This document shows positions 48,768 to 63,010 of a DNA stretch of 64,000 nucleotides, one piece after another. The DNA comes from Diospyros lotus. Lineage: Eukaryota; Streptophyta; Magnoliopsida; Ericales; Ebenaceae. The stretch is taken from positions 34,052,753 to 34,116,752 of the forward strand of contig NC_068349.1 in NCBI RefSeq assembly GCF_014633365.1, read 5' to 3'. Numbering within the stretch: the first letter of the stretch is position 1; each line of letters starts with the position of its first letter. The translations under genes and the position numbers were made by a program. The notes beneath the pieces were generated by a model. That model did no database searches and was not told the origin of the DNA. It worked only from the letters and a program-made list of their open reading frames with translations.

Positions 48768-51700
48768 ATGGAAGGAGAACTATTTCTCACAGAAAAGATC
48801 ATATTATCGGTGGTGTTGGGTGGCTTCGTATGTCTGTTTGTATATATATATAATATTTCAGTGTTGAGGACGAAGAGATTAAGATCAATTCTTCAGAACC
48901 AAGGTATTAAAGGCCCATTGCCTTCTTTTCTATACGGAAATATACCTGAAATGAAGAGAATCCAACTTCAGTTCCAATCAAGATCGGCAACCACCCCAGA
49001 AAACTGCAATCGCCACCTTGAAGACAGTGATGTTGCTCATGACTGGCCGACCTCCAATTTTCCCTACATTGAGCAGTGGCGAAACAAATATGGTATCCCC
49101 TTTTCTCTTCCATATGCATGTTTTGGTTTCTCGACTACTGCTATCTTAACATACTGATCAGGAAATAACTCTTGATGGTTTTCCCTCCCATGAAAAATAT
49201 GAGTCCTGGAATATGTGCATATATGTAGGCATGAAAAATATGAGTCCTCACATGTGTGCAGTAAAAAAAAAAAAAAAAAAGCCTTTACAGTAAGATTTCA
49301 TGCATATTGATTGAGTAGTATATCACGAGCTTTGTGTTTATACTGATGTTTCACCATATTATATCTTGTTTGAAATACTAAAAGCATAAACCTATTCGAC
49401 AAGTTATAGCTAGAGTCTAGTCAGTACTCTTCAGCCTTTGGTACATTGCACCGGCGGCCTATAATAACCATTTTTGATGATCCTGTTTCAACTGTTAAAA
49501 CAAAAAAAGAAAGGAGGAAAATAATGAGACTGTGGGTTAGACAAGTAGGTGTTGATGCAACTTGCAAGGAATTTAATTTAAGCCTCATGAATCATTTACT
49601 AGCTAACCCAAGATTGAGTCTAGCCTATGCCAATTTCTCAATAAAGTATAAAGTCACACGGACCTAGTGAAACTTGTCCGGAGGGAAAAAGGAACCGTTA
49701 GCCTTCTTTAACATCCTCAGTTAAGAAGAAATTGCTAGAAGTAAAGTTCTATCAAACTGTTGTCATTCAGATTCAGCTTTGACACGAGAGACCCGTCTAA
49801 GATGAAGATGTTGGAGATAATAATACAGAACAAATAGGTCATCAACAACCCAACCAAATACAAAGGGTAACTTTAAAAATCACAATTTTTACATAAATAT
49901 TATTTTTTAGGTAATCAAATATGAAATTTTTTGAATTCCAGCCCACATTTTGTTTTGATGAGATTGAGCCCAAATTAATATATCACTTCAATACCCATTG
50001 TGTGTTGACACTTCTATTTCCATTATTTATGTTGTCTCTTCAGGCTAATCTTTAAGTGGCACATGACTAGTTTGGTAATTACTGTAGGACCAATATTCAC
50101 TTACTCAAATGGGAACATACAGATCCTGTGCATAATAGACCCAGAGATGGCAAAGGTATTGAGCCTCTGTACCTCTTTAAGCCTCGGAAAGCCTTCATTT
50201 CTAGCAAAGGAGAGGAGACCCTTGTTAGGACAGGGCATTCTAACCTCAAATGGCCCATATTGGGAACAACAGAGAAAAATGATTGCACCACAATTCCACC
50301 TTGACAAGGTTAAGGTAATAGTTCCTATTGATTGCTGTTATCAGAGCTTGCTTTTGAATTCACTTGACCCAACAAAATTTTGCAACAGGCTAACATCCAT
50401 AAAAATCTCCGTTCTTATCAAAGTAGACACACAAAAAACTTATAAATCAAACCTATTTGCACCAGTAAAGAAAATTTCCATTCTTGTAAATGTACAGAAA
50501 AGCTTAGAATCAGCTTATTTGACTCAATAATGTGGTGCAAATACCAAGAGTTGGACCAATTGAGGCTGCATTTGGTTCTAATTTTTCCCTGTATTGGGAG
50601 TGCTTAAATCAATGTCATTATGGATCACATCAAACAATAAATAGTTAGCCTGGAAAAGAAACACAAAATTAAAGGTGCTAATGCTTGCTATTAGACGATT
50701 CAAAGAACAGAAATAGTTCCAAGATCGCTTTGTTTGATCCCAATGTCTCCACCACTCTCCCTTTCTTAAGAATGCTAAGAACATCATTTAACATACCCGG
50801 CCATGCATTAGAAAAGAACATATTCAAATCCAACTAAGGAATATTTCCTTGTTAATTTGTTTGATCCCAATGCCTCCACCTCTCTCCCTTTCTCCAATAC
50901 TAAGCACATCATTTGACATACCTGACCATGCATTAGAACAGTTACTGCAGCAACAACTAAGATGTCCTCAAGCTTATTGCTTACTGTTGCATCATGGAGG
51001 TCCAACAAAATTCATCAGATTCAACAAATCCATAGGAGTGCTTCTCTATGGTGTATAGGATACTTCAATCAGAAGACACATACACATGCATAATGAAGCA
51101 CACAAGGAAGAACTCGACCTTAACAATTAACAAAGTACATTTCTCCTATTTTAACAGGTAAGGATTCTGGTCATACATATTTATCATATGTAATTGCGGC
51201 TATCAAGCTAGCTCTGAAAACCATTTAGAGTCATCAATCAGATAATATGCTCTCCTCCCGAGCTCATAGTGGTCTGATGTAGGACAGTTCTGATATTATG
51301 AGAATACTGATTGATTGGAGGCTAGGGAAAATTGTTGAAAAGGCTAGGGTTTAGATATGTAATGGGTTGGTAGTCAGTTAAGAGGTAAAAGAATGTTGAA
51401 AAGATGAATTTTAGGGGCTAAAAACAGGTATGGAAGCTGGATTATGAAAATAATAATCTGAAATTTAAGATTAGGTAAAAGATGGAGAAATAACTCCAAG
51501 GCATCACACCTAGGGTTTCATAGTGAGAATTGCATCACACACTCAGAAAGCAGAAAATTATTCTGTTCACTACTAAAAAAAGAGAGACTACTATTTATAG
51601 AGCTTTGATAATGCTATTCCTACTAGGCTTAGAAAAATTCTTTTCCTATCATGAAAACTAAAAAAAAAAAAAACTGAAACTACTAACAATAAGACTAGGA

Positions 51701-54700
51701 AAAGACCACAAATAAAACTGAAACACTATAAATATAGATACCAAAAGATCCTAGGAGACATTATGTAAGATGAAAAAAATACGCTCACACATAAAACATC
51801 AAAACTGAGTCCAACAAAGCCTAGGAGGGTTGTTCTTCATCCAAAACATCCCAATGTTTGGGCCTTAGAACCAGTTTTAGGATACCTTTTATATGCCCTT
51901 AAGAGGGTGCGGCCAACATTCTCTTTCATTTCTCCCTGCATTGAGAAGACTTGGCCTGTCGTGTTGAAAGCATGATATCTTTTCCTAGCTTGATTCAACT
52001 TCTCACTGAAATAAGCAATCAGACTCCCTTCCTAAGTATACTACCAATACTAACACAAGATGCATCACTAGACACTTCAAACACCTTAGAAAAATTTAGA
52101 TGGTGTAGAACAAGTGCTTTAGTCATCCTTTTCTAGATTTTTACAGATTCTTTGGTGGTTGCCTTTGTCCAAACAAACTGTCTTTTCTTCATATAATCGA
52201 TAATAGCGGCCATTATGATACTGAAATCCCTGATGAAATGTTTACAAAAAGTAGATAAGCCATGAAAGCTTTTTAACTTCTTGTAGAGTAGAAGACATAG
52301 GCCACTCCAGTGTGGCTTTAACTTTTTCTGGATTAACCTCTACTCTTTTAGAAGAAACAACAAACCCAAGAAGATAACACTTGTAGTCATGAATGAACAC
52401 TTCTTCATATTAAGGTCAAGTTTCTCCTGGCAAATAACTCTCATCAGTCATCACTTGTTGTAAGTGACAAAGATGCTCTTATTTATTGTTGCTATACAGC
52501 AGCATGTCATCAAAATAAACAACCAGGAACTGACCAATAAAGGGCTGCAATATACGAGCATGAAGCTCATAAATGCGGCGAGCCACTTCAACACATCATC
52601 CAGGCGAGGAATAGGAAAATGTTACTTGGCCCTATTGTTGATTGTTTCGCTATCAACACACATATGCCAAGAACCATCTTTCTTTGGTAGTCTGGCCACC
52701 AGTGAGAGGCTCGCCTGACACCAACATACACTAACATGTACTCATATTGACGAGGAACTGTTTCCATGATGAAAAATAGAGCTAAAGAGTTTTAGACCAA
52801 TAATAATGAATACCTCAAGTTTGCAGTTGAGTCAATTTATTGAAGGAGATTTGATTCACTAGAGGAGAAGGCTTTTTTTCTGGATTATCAGTTCTTTTCC
52901 TACAGAATGGTTATGTGACATTTGAGTTGTGGGTTTAATTTAACACTGATGTAAGGCATACGCCTTGTGCCAGCATGCAAGGTGCAAGCCCCATGCACCT
53001 TGTGACAGTGCCTCACCTCACTGTTAATTAGGTGTTCAGGGCCGTGCTTTTGTGCTCCTTGTGCCTAGGCACACCTTTGAAAACTATGCTCTGGCGTAAG
53101 CAAAGTAAGGACAGCACAAGGGCTCAAGCCCTCACAAATATGTCCTTTAGCTTGCAATTTTTGTACTTGCCTTTTGAGTTCATCATGCTCACTGGGATTC
53201 ATACAATAGGCAGCTAGATTACATAATTGAAATCTCAAATAAGGTCAATCCCATATTGAATAGTTCACAAAGGAGGGAGTTGCTTAGGTAATTCTTCCAC
53301 CATCTGAGTACATTTTGACCACTCCCACTAGCTGTTCCTGACTTCTGGTGCCACAATGGCACAAACACTTGATTTTCTGCTTTCAGCTTGAAAGTGCTCT
53401 AGTTAGGGGAAAGATGTCTCTTAGTTTCATCAGCAAGCTTGGACTTTGGCTCGTCAGTGTTGGTGGTTGTTTCCTTTTTAGAAACTTTAGGGACTGATTC
53501 TTTCTATTCATCAGCTTTACGAGCTGGACTTTGAACTTCTCTATTTTAGCTATTGTCATAGGCTTCAAAACTAATGTTTTCCCACTGAAAGTGAATGTGT
53601 AACAGTGTAAGAGTTCTGTCTACCATAATGGTGCACACCCTGATCACAAATCCATGGTTGACTAAGAAGAAAGTACCTTTAACTTTCATAGGAATCATAT
53701 CATACCATATAGAATCCTTAAAATTACAACAAAAGGGGGTCCGAGGTATCTGCTTGGCTTCATTAGAAGAGCATAGGCCTCTACACTAGTTGACTAAGCA
53801 TTATAATATGAGTAGAATAAGAGCAAGCTAAGAAACCAGAAGATAAAGCAGCTTACCTATGATGAGTAGCAGTTACCTAGCGATGGTTTCTTCTCCTTCA
53901 GTTGCCTGCCTTCTCTCTCTCTCTCTCTCTCCCTCTCTCCCCCTCTCTCTCTCTAGATATATATATATATATATATATTGTGTTCTATCACTCTTCTTTG
54001 GCGTGTGATTTTCCTCATCCTCATGTGTGAATATATAAGTTATTCACAATTCATTTAGGTCACACTGCTGCCAATCCATATCCTATCAGGAAATGGTTGG
54101 TTCTCAAATTGAACTTCCATAAACCTCTCCTCTCTTTCTCTTGGTTTTTGGTTAAATATATATTCAAATATCCGTACTTTTTTTTATTTTTTTTATTTTG
54201 CTATCTCAGATGTGCCATCTCATTTGCTCCATCATAGGAAGAAACTTATAGGAAGAAACTTTTTTAATGCATTTTCACATAAGAAGCTGTAGCACAATAT
54301 ATTGCATCAACAACAGGTTTCACGTGTACAATAGATGTCTGAGTGACCTGCATGAGCACATGATGGTTTGAATGTATAGATGAAACCAAAGGAAGTAATT
54401 CTGGTACAGGTGAACACAAACTAGTCAAACAAGGAGGAAAAAAGGCTTTAAATGAATGACCTCAAGTGTTCACAAGTTTTTAGTAATTTGAGAAACTAAA
54501 ATTTACAATTTACACAATCAACCTCAAATGTTCAAATCAGAGAATAGCTTCATTTGAAGCGCAAGACACTAGTTTTTTTCTTATTTTTTTGCTTGAATCA
54601 CTAATTCAGACTTTAGAACCACACAAACTGAAAAAACTACTTGTCTGATTAGGTTTTATTTGTTCAGTTACACTATATCTTCTTCTCAGCCAAAAAATAA

Positions 54701-57567
54701 TTTGTGCAACTCAATTTGAAGGGAATGGTGAACCTAATGGTGGACTCCACAACTGCAATGCTTGAATCCTGGGAGAAAAAAACTAAAACAGAGAGAGGGA
54801 CCGCAGAAATTAGACTTGAAGATTATTTAGGGAGTTTGTCAGCTGATATAATTTCAAGGGCTTGTTTTGGAAGCAACCATGCCGAAGGAGAGAAAATATT
54901 TTCAGCACTCAGAACCATTCAAAAGTTCATGTCTACTGGAAACCTGCTAGTTCGTGCCTCAAGGTATCATGGGCTTAAAGCCTTAAATCCTTAATTCATA
55001 ACAAAAGTGAAAATGGCCTTACCCACCAATAAAATTATCCAAGTATATGAAGATTCATAAAATCTGCTACTGTTACTCGTTTCATAGTTGGTTTTTGAAC
55101 TACTAATTTAAGTATGAATTACAACCTTCACTTTGAAATCAACTCCTTCAGTGGTTTGAGCTTTGTGTTGTGGTTAGAAACTTTTTGACCTGTGCTGCAT
55201 AAATGTTTAACTTTAAAATTCAATGGATATTTGCCCAGAAAAAGTAACAGAGAGATGCAGAAATTGGAGAAAGATATCCATTCAATGATACTAAAGGTAG
55301 TTAAAGCACGCAATGGGGCTAAATTGGAGAAAAACCTCTTACAAAGGATACTTGAGGCTGCTAAGAATTATGGAGACACTGGTGATCTACCCCAGGATAT
55401 TACTCCCAGCACGTTCATAGTGGATAACTGCAAGAGCATATACCTTGCTGGCCATGAGACTATTGCTGTCTCAGCAGAATGGTGTTTGATATTATTAGCT
55501 CAATATCCAGAGTGGCAAGCTCGTGCTCGTTCAGAGGTGTTCGAGATCTGTGGAGAGAAACTTCCAGATGCCAATATGCTTCGAAGCATGAAAACAGTAA
55601 GTTGGCTGTATAATTGATGTCCCTATGTTTACTACTACACTGTCATCATGGTCAAAATCAAGTAAAACATACCCACCTAAAAGATAGAATAGCAAATTAC
55701 AACACCAGGCACCTAAGCAGATGAACTCAATGATTTTGAAACACAAGCATTGTAGAATGCAAGCTACTGCTGTTCACAAAGAATCTTCCATGACCTGTAA
55801 TAAGAAAAAAATAATCCTCATACTACAAATTTTATGAGTAGAATACTACACCTGATCCTCTGTACACTTACTGTGTTATCATTTGATTTTGAGGTTTACA
55901 AAGTAAGTCTCTAATTTCACAAGATGCACCATGCTCCTAAAATTTACGTGGCCTTGGTGTGGTCTTGTAAAAGGAGAATTTGAGAAGAATAGAGCATTAT
56001 GAACTAGAAAATGGTAAACGGCCAATATCATTTTCATTTGTTCCATGTCATATTCCTTGTATAAATAAATGGTATCTAATGTGTCAACATCCCTTATGGG
56101 TAGAATCTAATTTAGCAACCAGGACATAAATATTAAAAAGAGAAGGGCCTTTTTGCTGCTATTTCTCTACCCACAATATCATTATACCTCAATAATGGAA
56201 GGACTTTAACGAGTTGAGGGTAGCAATAATGTATGGCAGAGTGCCCTCACTATTATTATTAAGTGTCTTTTCTTTTTAGAATATTTACTACAAAAAGCAA
56301 ACCCTAAAACAGCAGCATCCCCTCTTGTAGGAAGCTTGAAGCAAGCAGCACATAGACCTTGACTAAAGAAAGGATGATGCATGGCAACACCCATGGTTGA
56401 ATGACTTCCTCATAGTACCGACATCTATTAGGGCTGCATTTAGATTTCTTGAATTCAAAATAAATGGATTTGGCATCAATTTTTTTTTGTTTATGACCTA
56501 TAGACTTCAATTCTATTAAATATTTTAAATATAGATTTTAGGAATGCATTTCAGAGCTCTAAATCGATGGATTTGAAATAAATGGTGAACATAATTATTT
56601 GAAACAATTCCAGGAAGGATTGTACTTGTACAAAGATATCAATGAATAAATTTCAAATCTGCTATAGAATTCTTTATCCAACACCACTATAGAATTCTTG
56701 AATTTGAAACAAGTCCACTCTAGAATTCTTTATCCAATTCCACTAGCTAACCTTTGAATTTTGAATTTTGAATTTTTACTCAAATCTGTTCATTTTAAAT
56801 CAGTTCATTCAAATGGAGGATTCAAGCAAGAACAAAGCAACAAAGGAACCTGAAACCATGCTCTTAAACTTAAAACACTTCACGATAAAAACAAGATATT
56901 CTCAATAACTAGCAATGACTCCCAACGTTCAGAAATTGTTTTGCCCTCATAATCTAGTTCCTAATTTTTACCCAGAAAAATCATTCCATGGAACACTTCT
57001 ATTGCCAAAAATTAGAATTATTTGAAAATAGCATGCTTACTTACACATCATCCTTCTTGCAGGTGATACGCTTGTTAATACATCATCATATTAGAATTAG
57101 TACAACTACAAAAGTTAACTTAGTTATATTTATTTCTGCAGCTAAATATGGTGATTCAAGAGACATTGCGCCTTTACCCACCAATACCATTTTTGGTAAG
57201 AGAAACCTTCCAGGATATGGATTTCAAAGGCATTCAAATTCCAAAAGGCACCAACCTTCAGATCTTCGTATCAATGTTGCACCAGAACCAGGACACATGG
57301 GGACCTGATGTGCACAAATTCAAACCAGAAAGATTTGCTCATGGAACTCTGGGGGCTTGCAAATTTCCACAGGCTTATATGCCATTTGGCATTGGTCCTC
57401 GTACATGTGCAGGCCAACACTTTGCAATGGCAGAACTAAAGGTGATTTTATCTCTCATTCTCTCAAGGTTCAGCTTCTCACTGTCCCCCACATATCAACA
57501 TTCCCCTACATTTAGGTTATTTTTAGAGCCCAAACATGGAGTTACACTCCATATCAGGAGACTGTGA
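48768..57567 (+). CDS. CYP714: Cytochrome P450, CYP714 type (second of a tandem pair), 5 exons
   Basis: Exons are 48768-49092, 50088-50314, 54722-54963, 55239-55596 and 57142-57567, joining to 525 residues. Exons 1, 2, 3 and 5 have exactly the lengths of the first copy (325, 227, 242, 426 nt). Exon 4 is 12 nt shorter. The membrane anchor is IILSVVLGGFVCLFVYIYNI, then LPSFLYGNIPEMKRIQ and GPIFTYS. The I-helix motif is AGHETI, the K-helix is ETLRLYPP, then KPERF, and the haem loop is FGIGPRTCAGQ. At the intron-3 end the ancestral acceptor is GG, so I used the next AG; this removes four residues (YLPR) from a conserved loop. Intron 2 is 4.4 kb with a Gypsy relic. An AATAAA lies at 57590. The start at 48768 matches the first copy; an in-frame ATG at 48699 is an alternative. 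All main catalytic motifs are present. Function may be altered or weakened. Confidence 0.88.
51900..53780 (-). mobile_element. Degenerate Ty3/Gypsy pol relic in intron 2 of the second P450
   Basis: On the minus strand the reverse-transcriptase active site VYFDDMLLYS is readable near 52510-52480. RNase H-like sequence follows around 51940-52130. A charged gag/protease-linker-like frame (KFKVQLVKLMNRK) lies at 53568-53383. Stops and shifts are frequent. I could not define LTRs; conserved-looking words near 51300-51540 may be part of one. Confidence 0.6.
52940..53090. repeat. GC-rich element related to the insertion at 15.3 kb
   Basis: This is a locally GC-rich patch with repeated AAGGCG/CACCTTGTG-type words inside the AT-rich Gypsy relic. 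Its right end, CACACCTTTGAAAACTATG at 53070-53088, closely matches the right end CACACCTTTAACAACTATAG of part A at 16315-16334. This suggests the same nonautonomous family. Confidence 0.5.
53914..53980. repeat. CT microsatellite followed by TA microsatellite
   Basis: A CT-rich tract (about 53914-53955) is followed directly by a TA tract (about 53957-53980), in intron 2 of the second P450. Other TA tracts lie at about 57773-57792 and 61494-61512. Confidence 0.85.
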
Positions 57568-60500
57568 GCTCCACTGTTCTACTGAGGAGAATAAATTCTC
57601 TTTTCTATCTTGTCTATAAACTACCAATTAAGGTTTGTGATGGTATAGGCACTTTAAGTGTAAATATTTTTCATATTCAAAATATTTAGATGGATGCTTG
57701 TCAGGATCAAGTGATACTAGAAATGCATATTGAAGTGGTTCTGGGGCTGGTTTTAATGGGTGAATCAGCTTTATATATATATATATATATATATTTTCAC
57801 TAATAATTTTTTTTAATAATGATGATTTGGTGCCATTACCCTACTAACAAAGTTTAGGGGCAATGACACAAATACAAACAAGAAACAAAGCAGATGTCCT
57901 TACTAGAGTTTCATTCAGAGATGTGACAAGCAATACTAAAAGAAACTGAGTTTGGCAATGAACACTGGTTAGGGACAAACAAGCAGGAATATTTTTAAGT
58001 TATTTACTGTGTCAGACACCAAAACACATGTGAAATACTTGACCAGTACATGTTGGAAACTTACTAAAATATGTCCTAATCTTTTTCATTCCTTTTAGAA
58101 GTGGACAATACTTGACACTAAGAAGACATGCAGGCCCATACAATTCAGAAAATTAGACCCAATTAAAAGTATTAGTAGAAATCAATCATAAAAAGAATAC
58201 AGATTTTTATCAATTTGATTATGAATAGACCTTTAGACTAGATATTATGACATTTTAATTGTCCTTTCTAAATGTGAACAGCCTTTTTAAAACTAAATGA
58301 TTTTTATTGAAAAAAGAAGTAACAGCTAGATTTTGTGTCATCATTGTCAACTGCACCTTATCCTAACCAGGGTAGGATCGGTGAGATGGCATTCTTAATG
58401 TTAATTGACTTCTAATAGTCAATAGCTATATTTTGGGTATATATAAATGATCTATTAACTTGATTTAATATCTCTATCGAGTCACGTCATGTTTTTGTGC
58501 ATATTTGTTTCTTTAGACTAGGAACTACACAAGGATTCACCACACCGGCCATCCTTAAGGTGTTCAATCATCTAGGTGAAAAGTCTGAAGAATACTAAAA
58601 AGGACACTGAATTCAAAAGATAGGAGCAAAACGCTATGGCTCATAGTTTCCACAGTATTCTCAACAGAGGAACAGAACTGTAAAGACAAATCAAGTTGAT
58701 GCAAATAATTTTATTTTTTCTTCCCCTTGAGAACATAAATTTGGTGCAGGAACTTTTAGGTCAATGTTTATATCACTGCTAGAAAGATATTCTAGGTCCA
58801 ACTACCATTCAACCTGCAAAAATTCAAGCTATGTTTTGAAATCCAGCCCATTAAGCAAAACGAAAAAGAGAATGATCAAAGACAGTACAGCGAGTCAACC
58901 AAAATCAAACCAAGAAGTTGTAATTACATCAGAAATTTTCAAAGGATTAAACGTTGGTACTAAAACAAGGGGATGTAGCTCAAACATTGGTACTAAAAAG
59001 AAGGTAATAGAAATTAATTCTATCCCAATGTAACACCCAAGGCAATTTTACAATGGCAATGCAAAGAAGCTCGTGCCATTAGAGGCAATTTCACAAACAA
59101 CTGCAATGCAAAAATAAAACATGTCAAGAACTTGGGTTCAAAACAGAGATCAAAACTAGTTAAATTGTTACAAGAACTCCAGCAAAACTAGACTCAACTC
59201 ACCAGCCTTAGCAGGTGATGATGATGAGTAATAATGAAGATGAACACAGCTCGTTCTGAATCTGAGTGTGTTTTGCAGAGAGATAGAGAAAGCTTCCTCC
59301 AACTCTTGTCAATAGGAGAGAGCATTGCTTTATCATAAAACGCTAGAATTTGCTCCTACATAAAAGGGAAATGACAATAGAAGAGCATCAATTGTGTTTA
59401 TTTTTTTGCATTCACATTAACAAAACTAGTGTTTATTTTTTATTTTTATTCATATTTCAATTTCACTCGCATAGATGCTTAATAACGATCATTGATTTCT
59501 TTCTTATAACCCCGATCTATTGCTTGATGCGAGCTAGCGGCCCTCTCCCCCCGGCGTTGCTCATATAAGGCAATTGATATATTATCCCACGTGAACAACA
59601 GATTAATTTGCTTCTCTCTTATTAGAGGTGTCAAATGAGATTATTGACTTCACTAACCCATAACTCTCGATGAGTTGGGTCATTTCATCAACTCATGAGC
59701 CTTAATTACAAATTCGTTTTATTTTATTATTTTTAATCTATGATATATTTTATAGTCTTAAAATAATTTTTACCTTAAATTTAAATTAATATATTTTTGT
59801 ATATATGAATCAATTTACAATGACTACAAAATTATTGTAATTTGTAAGGGAGTCATGATCTAAACCTTGTTGTTATTAAAATTAATACTGTAAATATCAT
59901 ATAATTATATTTTAAGTAATCGTGTGTAACTTGATTGATTTGACATCTCTATTCTCGACTCTTCACTCATAGATCAATATTCAATTATTATTTATTATTT
60001 GACTTCAAAACCAAAATAAAATGACTCATTTAATATTTTACCCAAAACATTAAGATAAAGATCAATGGCATTATTTCTGTTAAACATAGAGGCAATTTCC
60101 CAGCTGTTACCACTAAGATTGGATAAATCTTAACTTTTTATTTCCCTATTAATGTCAAACATAGAGGCAATTTCCCCAAGCTGTTACCACTAAGATTGGA
60201 TAAATATGAACTTTTTCTTTCCCTGTTAATTTGGTTGGCCAACCAACTATCATAAAGGAGTTTACTGTAATTTATGAAAATTAAAGATGTTTTGCTAGTT
60301 TCAAGAGTGAGCATTCAGTTACTTCAACTACCAAACTGATTGAATTATTTAAATTGAATAAGTTAAATTTATATAAAAAATTTAAACGATTCGATCGAAT
60401 AGATTCTCAAATAAAATAAACATAAAAAATAAAAAAAAATGAAAAACAAATCAAAAATCGAAATAACAAAGTGTAAAAATAATGTCACTTTTGACGTTTA

Positions 60501-62954
60501 GGTCGGTTGAATTATTTCAATTTTTTTTAATATAAAGATTGAGTCAAATTGAAATTACCAAACTTGAAAATGGAATTGACCTACAAGTTGAACCAAATCG
60601 AACTGTCAATTTCAATCAATTTAGTTCAATTATTTTGGTTTAATATAAATGTTGCTCACCCCGAACTATCTTAAGAGCCAAGTGTAATTTATAAAAATTG
60701 ACAATTGTTTGTTTATTTTAGTCGATCTCCCATCTAAAGTTAGTTTTTTTTTATTTCTTGAACTTAAATTTTTTTCAAAAAGAAAAAGTAAAATACTTCA
60801 TTAAATATGTCTCAACAAAGGGGATATAGTTATCAAATAAACTTTAATCAAACCTATTTGTAATATATATATACAGTATAATTGGAAGGAAGCACAAAAT
60901 TATATCATGATATAATTTTTCAGAACAAAAAAGGAAATTAGGTTGCAACAAAAATATAAAATAATAAACCAAATTATGTATAATATAGTTAAAGCCTTGT
61001 TTGTTGACGATAGAATACAGAATGAATAGAAGTATTGACGAACATGTGAATTAAATAGAGAAAATTTATAATAAAAGGGAAAAGAACACCAAATGAAAAC
61101 TTTGGTGGGAATGGACGAGAAATGGGTAAAGTAGGAGTTTGGACTCAAATGGATGGTAACACTTTCAATCAATTTTCATTTCATTTACCATCTTTCATCC
61201 ATTTTCATATTATCATCCAAAATGTTAACACAATATAAGGTAAAAGGTTCGCAAAGAATATGATTGGAAATACAAATAGTTAAAGATTTATAATTTATAT
61301 ATATATATTTAAAAATTTACGAGTTTACGTGTAATATTATCAGGTCTAAAAATATTTGTTGTTAATTTATGTATGAAAAATATGATATTATTTGAGGAAG
61401 GTGTTGGTAATATTTTATGTGAAAATAAAATAAATAAATAAATAAATAATAAAAAAGGGAAATCAAAATTTTAAAAGTGAGATTATGTGTGTATATATAT
61501 ATATATATATATGAAAATATGTGTAAAGTGGATAAAAAAAGAGAAAAGAAGAAAAAAAGTAAACTAAAAAAATAGGGCATGGTTATATATGTGAGCATCA
61601 ACGTTTAGAGTTGGTCGACCGTGATTCACAGGCCTGTAATGAGAAAATGAGCACAAATGCAAAGAGAATAAACAAATAATAAATTGCACACAGAAAAGTT
61701 TTTATGTGATTCGACTATAATGATGCCTAGTCCACGACTATTTTCTGGTTATTCCAGCAGAGTAACAATGTATCATTATTGTCCATTTTCATACAATGAT
61801 TTTTTACCCCTATTTATGGTGTGAGGTGTTCATAATTTTTATAAAATAAAAAAATAAGAGGATAATACTATAGAGACAAGATGTCTTTATCAATTCCATA
61901 AAATCAGGAGTGAATCTGGCATTATCAGAGGTCTGATTTGCCTCAGATAAGATAGGTTTGCATCGCCTTCGATTATTCTGCGACCTTGTTATTATGCGAA
62001 CTGAACAGTTAAGCCAACAAGCTGAAAGCTCGCTTGGTTCCGTGGTCTGAGCTCGAGTTTTGACGATGTGCGACCTTGCTCTAACGACCTCAGTCTTAGG
62101 TCTATTGGGCTTTGAGAGATTGGGTCGACCTGTTGGGTCAAGTCCAGCCCATAAGAAGGTTGTCCGAAAAATATCCATAACAGTGAGTATGTGCAACTAG
62201 GAAGGGCAAATTTGGGAAAGTGTATGTAACGACTCGTTTAATGGGTCTTAGATGATAATTATAATTTTGGTGTAGTGTATTTTATGTGAGCCTTGATGTT
62301 TAGATGCTAAGAATAATCTATGGGTGATTAAGAGGTTAAATGGTGCAAATTGTTTTCTTGTGGTTAAGAGGCAATTAATTTAAAATATTAATTTTTTTTT
62401 TTTGGGGGGGGGGGAATTTTTGCTTGAAAATAAATTATTGTGAGTGTGTAAAATAAAGCATAAATGGTGATATTAAGTGTGTTTGAGCCAAGTGTTTAAG
62501 GCCAATGGAAATGGTGGGTTTAGAGAAACCCAATGGCCCTAAAATGAATTGGGCTTTTGAGTGGGCTTAGGCCTTAAGTAAAAGTGGGTCTTAGCATAAA
62601 TTATATATGTGTGTGTGTAAAATTGGTAATTAAAGAAAAAGGGATAAGAAAATATAAATAAAGTCAAAAGACTAAAAGGAGCTTGATAAAGTAGTGTTGT
62701 GTGTGTGAGTGCAGGAGGCAAATGTGGAAAAAAGAAGCAAAGTTGGTGGATTTGGTGGCCGGTGAGAAGGCAAGCCATGCCCTCTTGCTTCTTCTTCAAT
62801 TTTTCTTTTCCTTCTCTCTCTCTTTCTCTCGGTAGTTTCTTTCATCATTTTTTGCTTCTCTTTTTCTTCCAATAGTTGTGGTAGAAGCAAGCTCTCAAAG
62901 TGGGGAGGTTTGAAGCTCTTGGAGTGCTTCTCCTTCTCTTGATTTTCTTCCTTT
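57568..62954. other. AT-rich spacer downstream of the second P450
   Basis: I see no gene. The longest frames (for example 58764-59033 on plus, 89 codons, and 62196-61810 on minus) have no recognisable motif. The region holds a TA tract at 57773-57792, a two-copy tandem repeat at 60078-60227, another TA tract near 61494-61512 and a T12-G11 junction at 62392-62414. Confidence 0.5.
60078..60227. repeat. Tandem duplication, about 75-bp unit, two copies
   Basis: The unit containing AAACATAGAGGCAATTTCCC and TGTTACCACTAAGATTGGAT occurs twice in direct order, with a few differences, including an inserted CA in the second copy. Confidence 0.8.
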
Positions 62955-63010
62955 AAAAGTGTAATACCCTAGGAGCCCAGATGAGGATAGTATATATCGA
63001 TGATAAGTAA

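Noticed and set aside
58764..59033. 89-codon open frame on plus downstream of the second P450
   Set aside because: Lys/Ser-rich, with no motif or splice context found.
59220..59345. Possible 5' exon of a minus-strand gene (leader-like sequence ending in a donor-like CTG|GTGAGT)
   Set aside because: No coding exon could be found further along the minus strand before the P450, so it is not supported.
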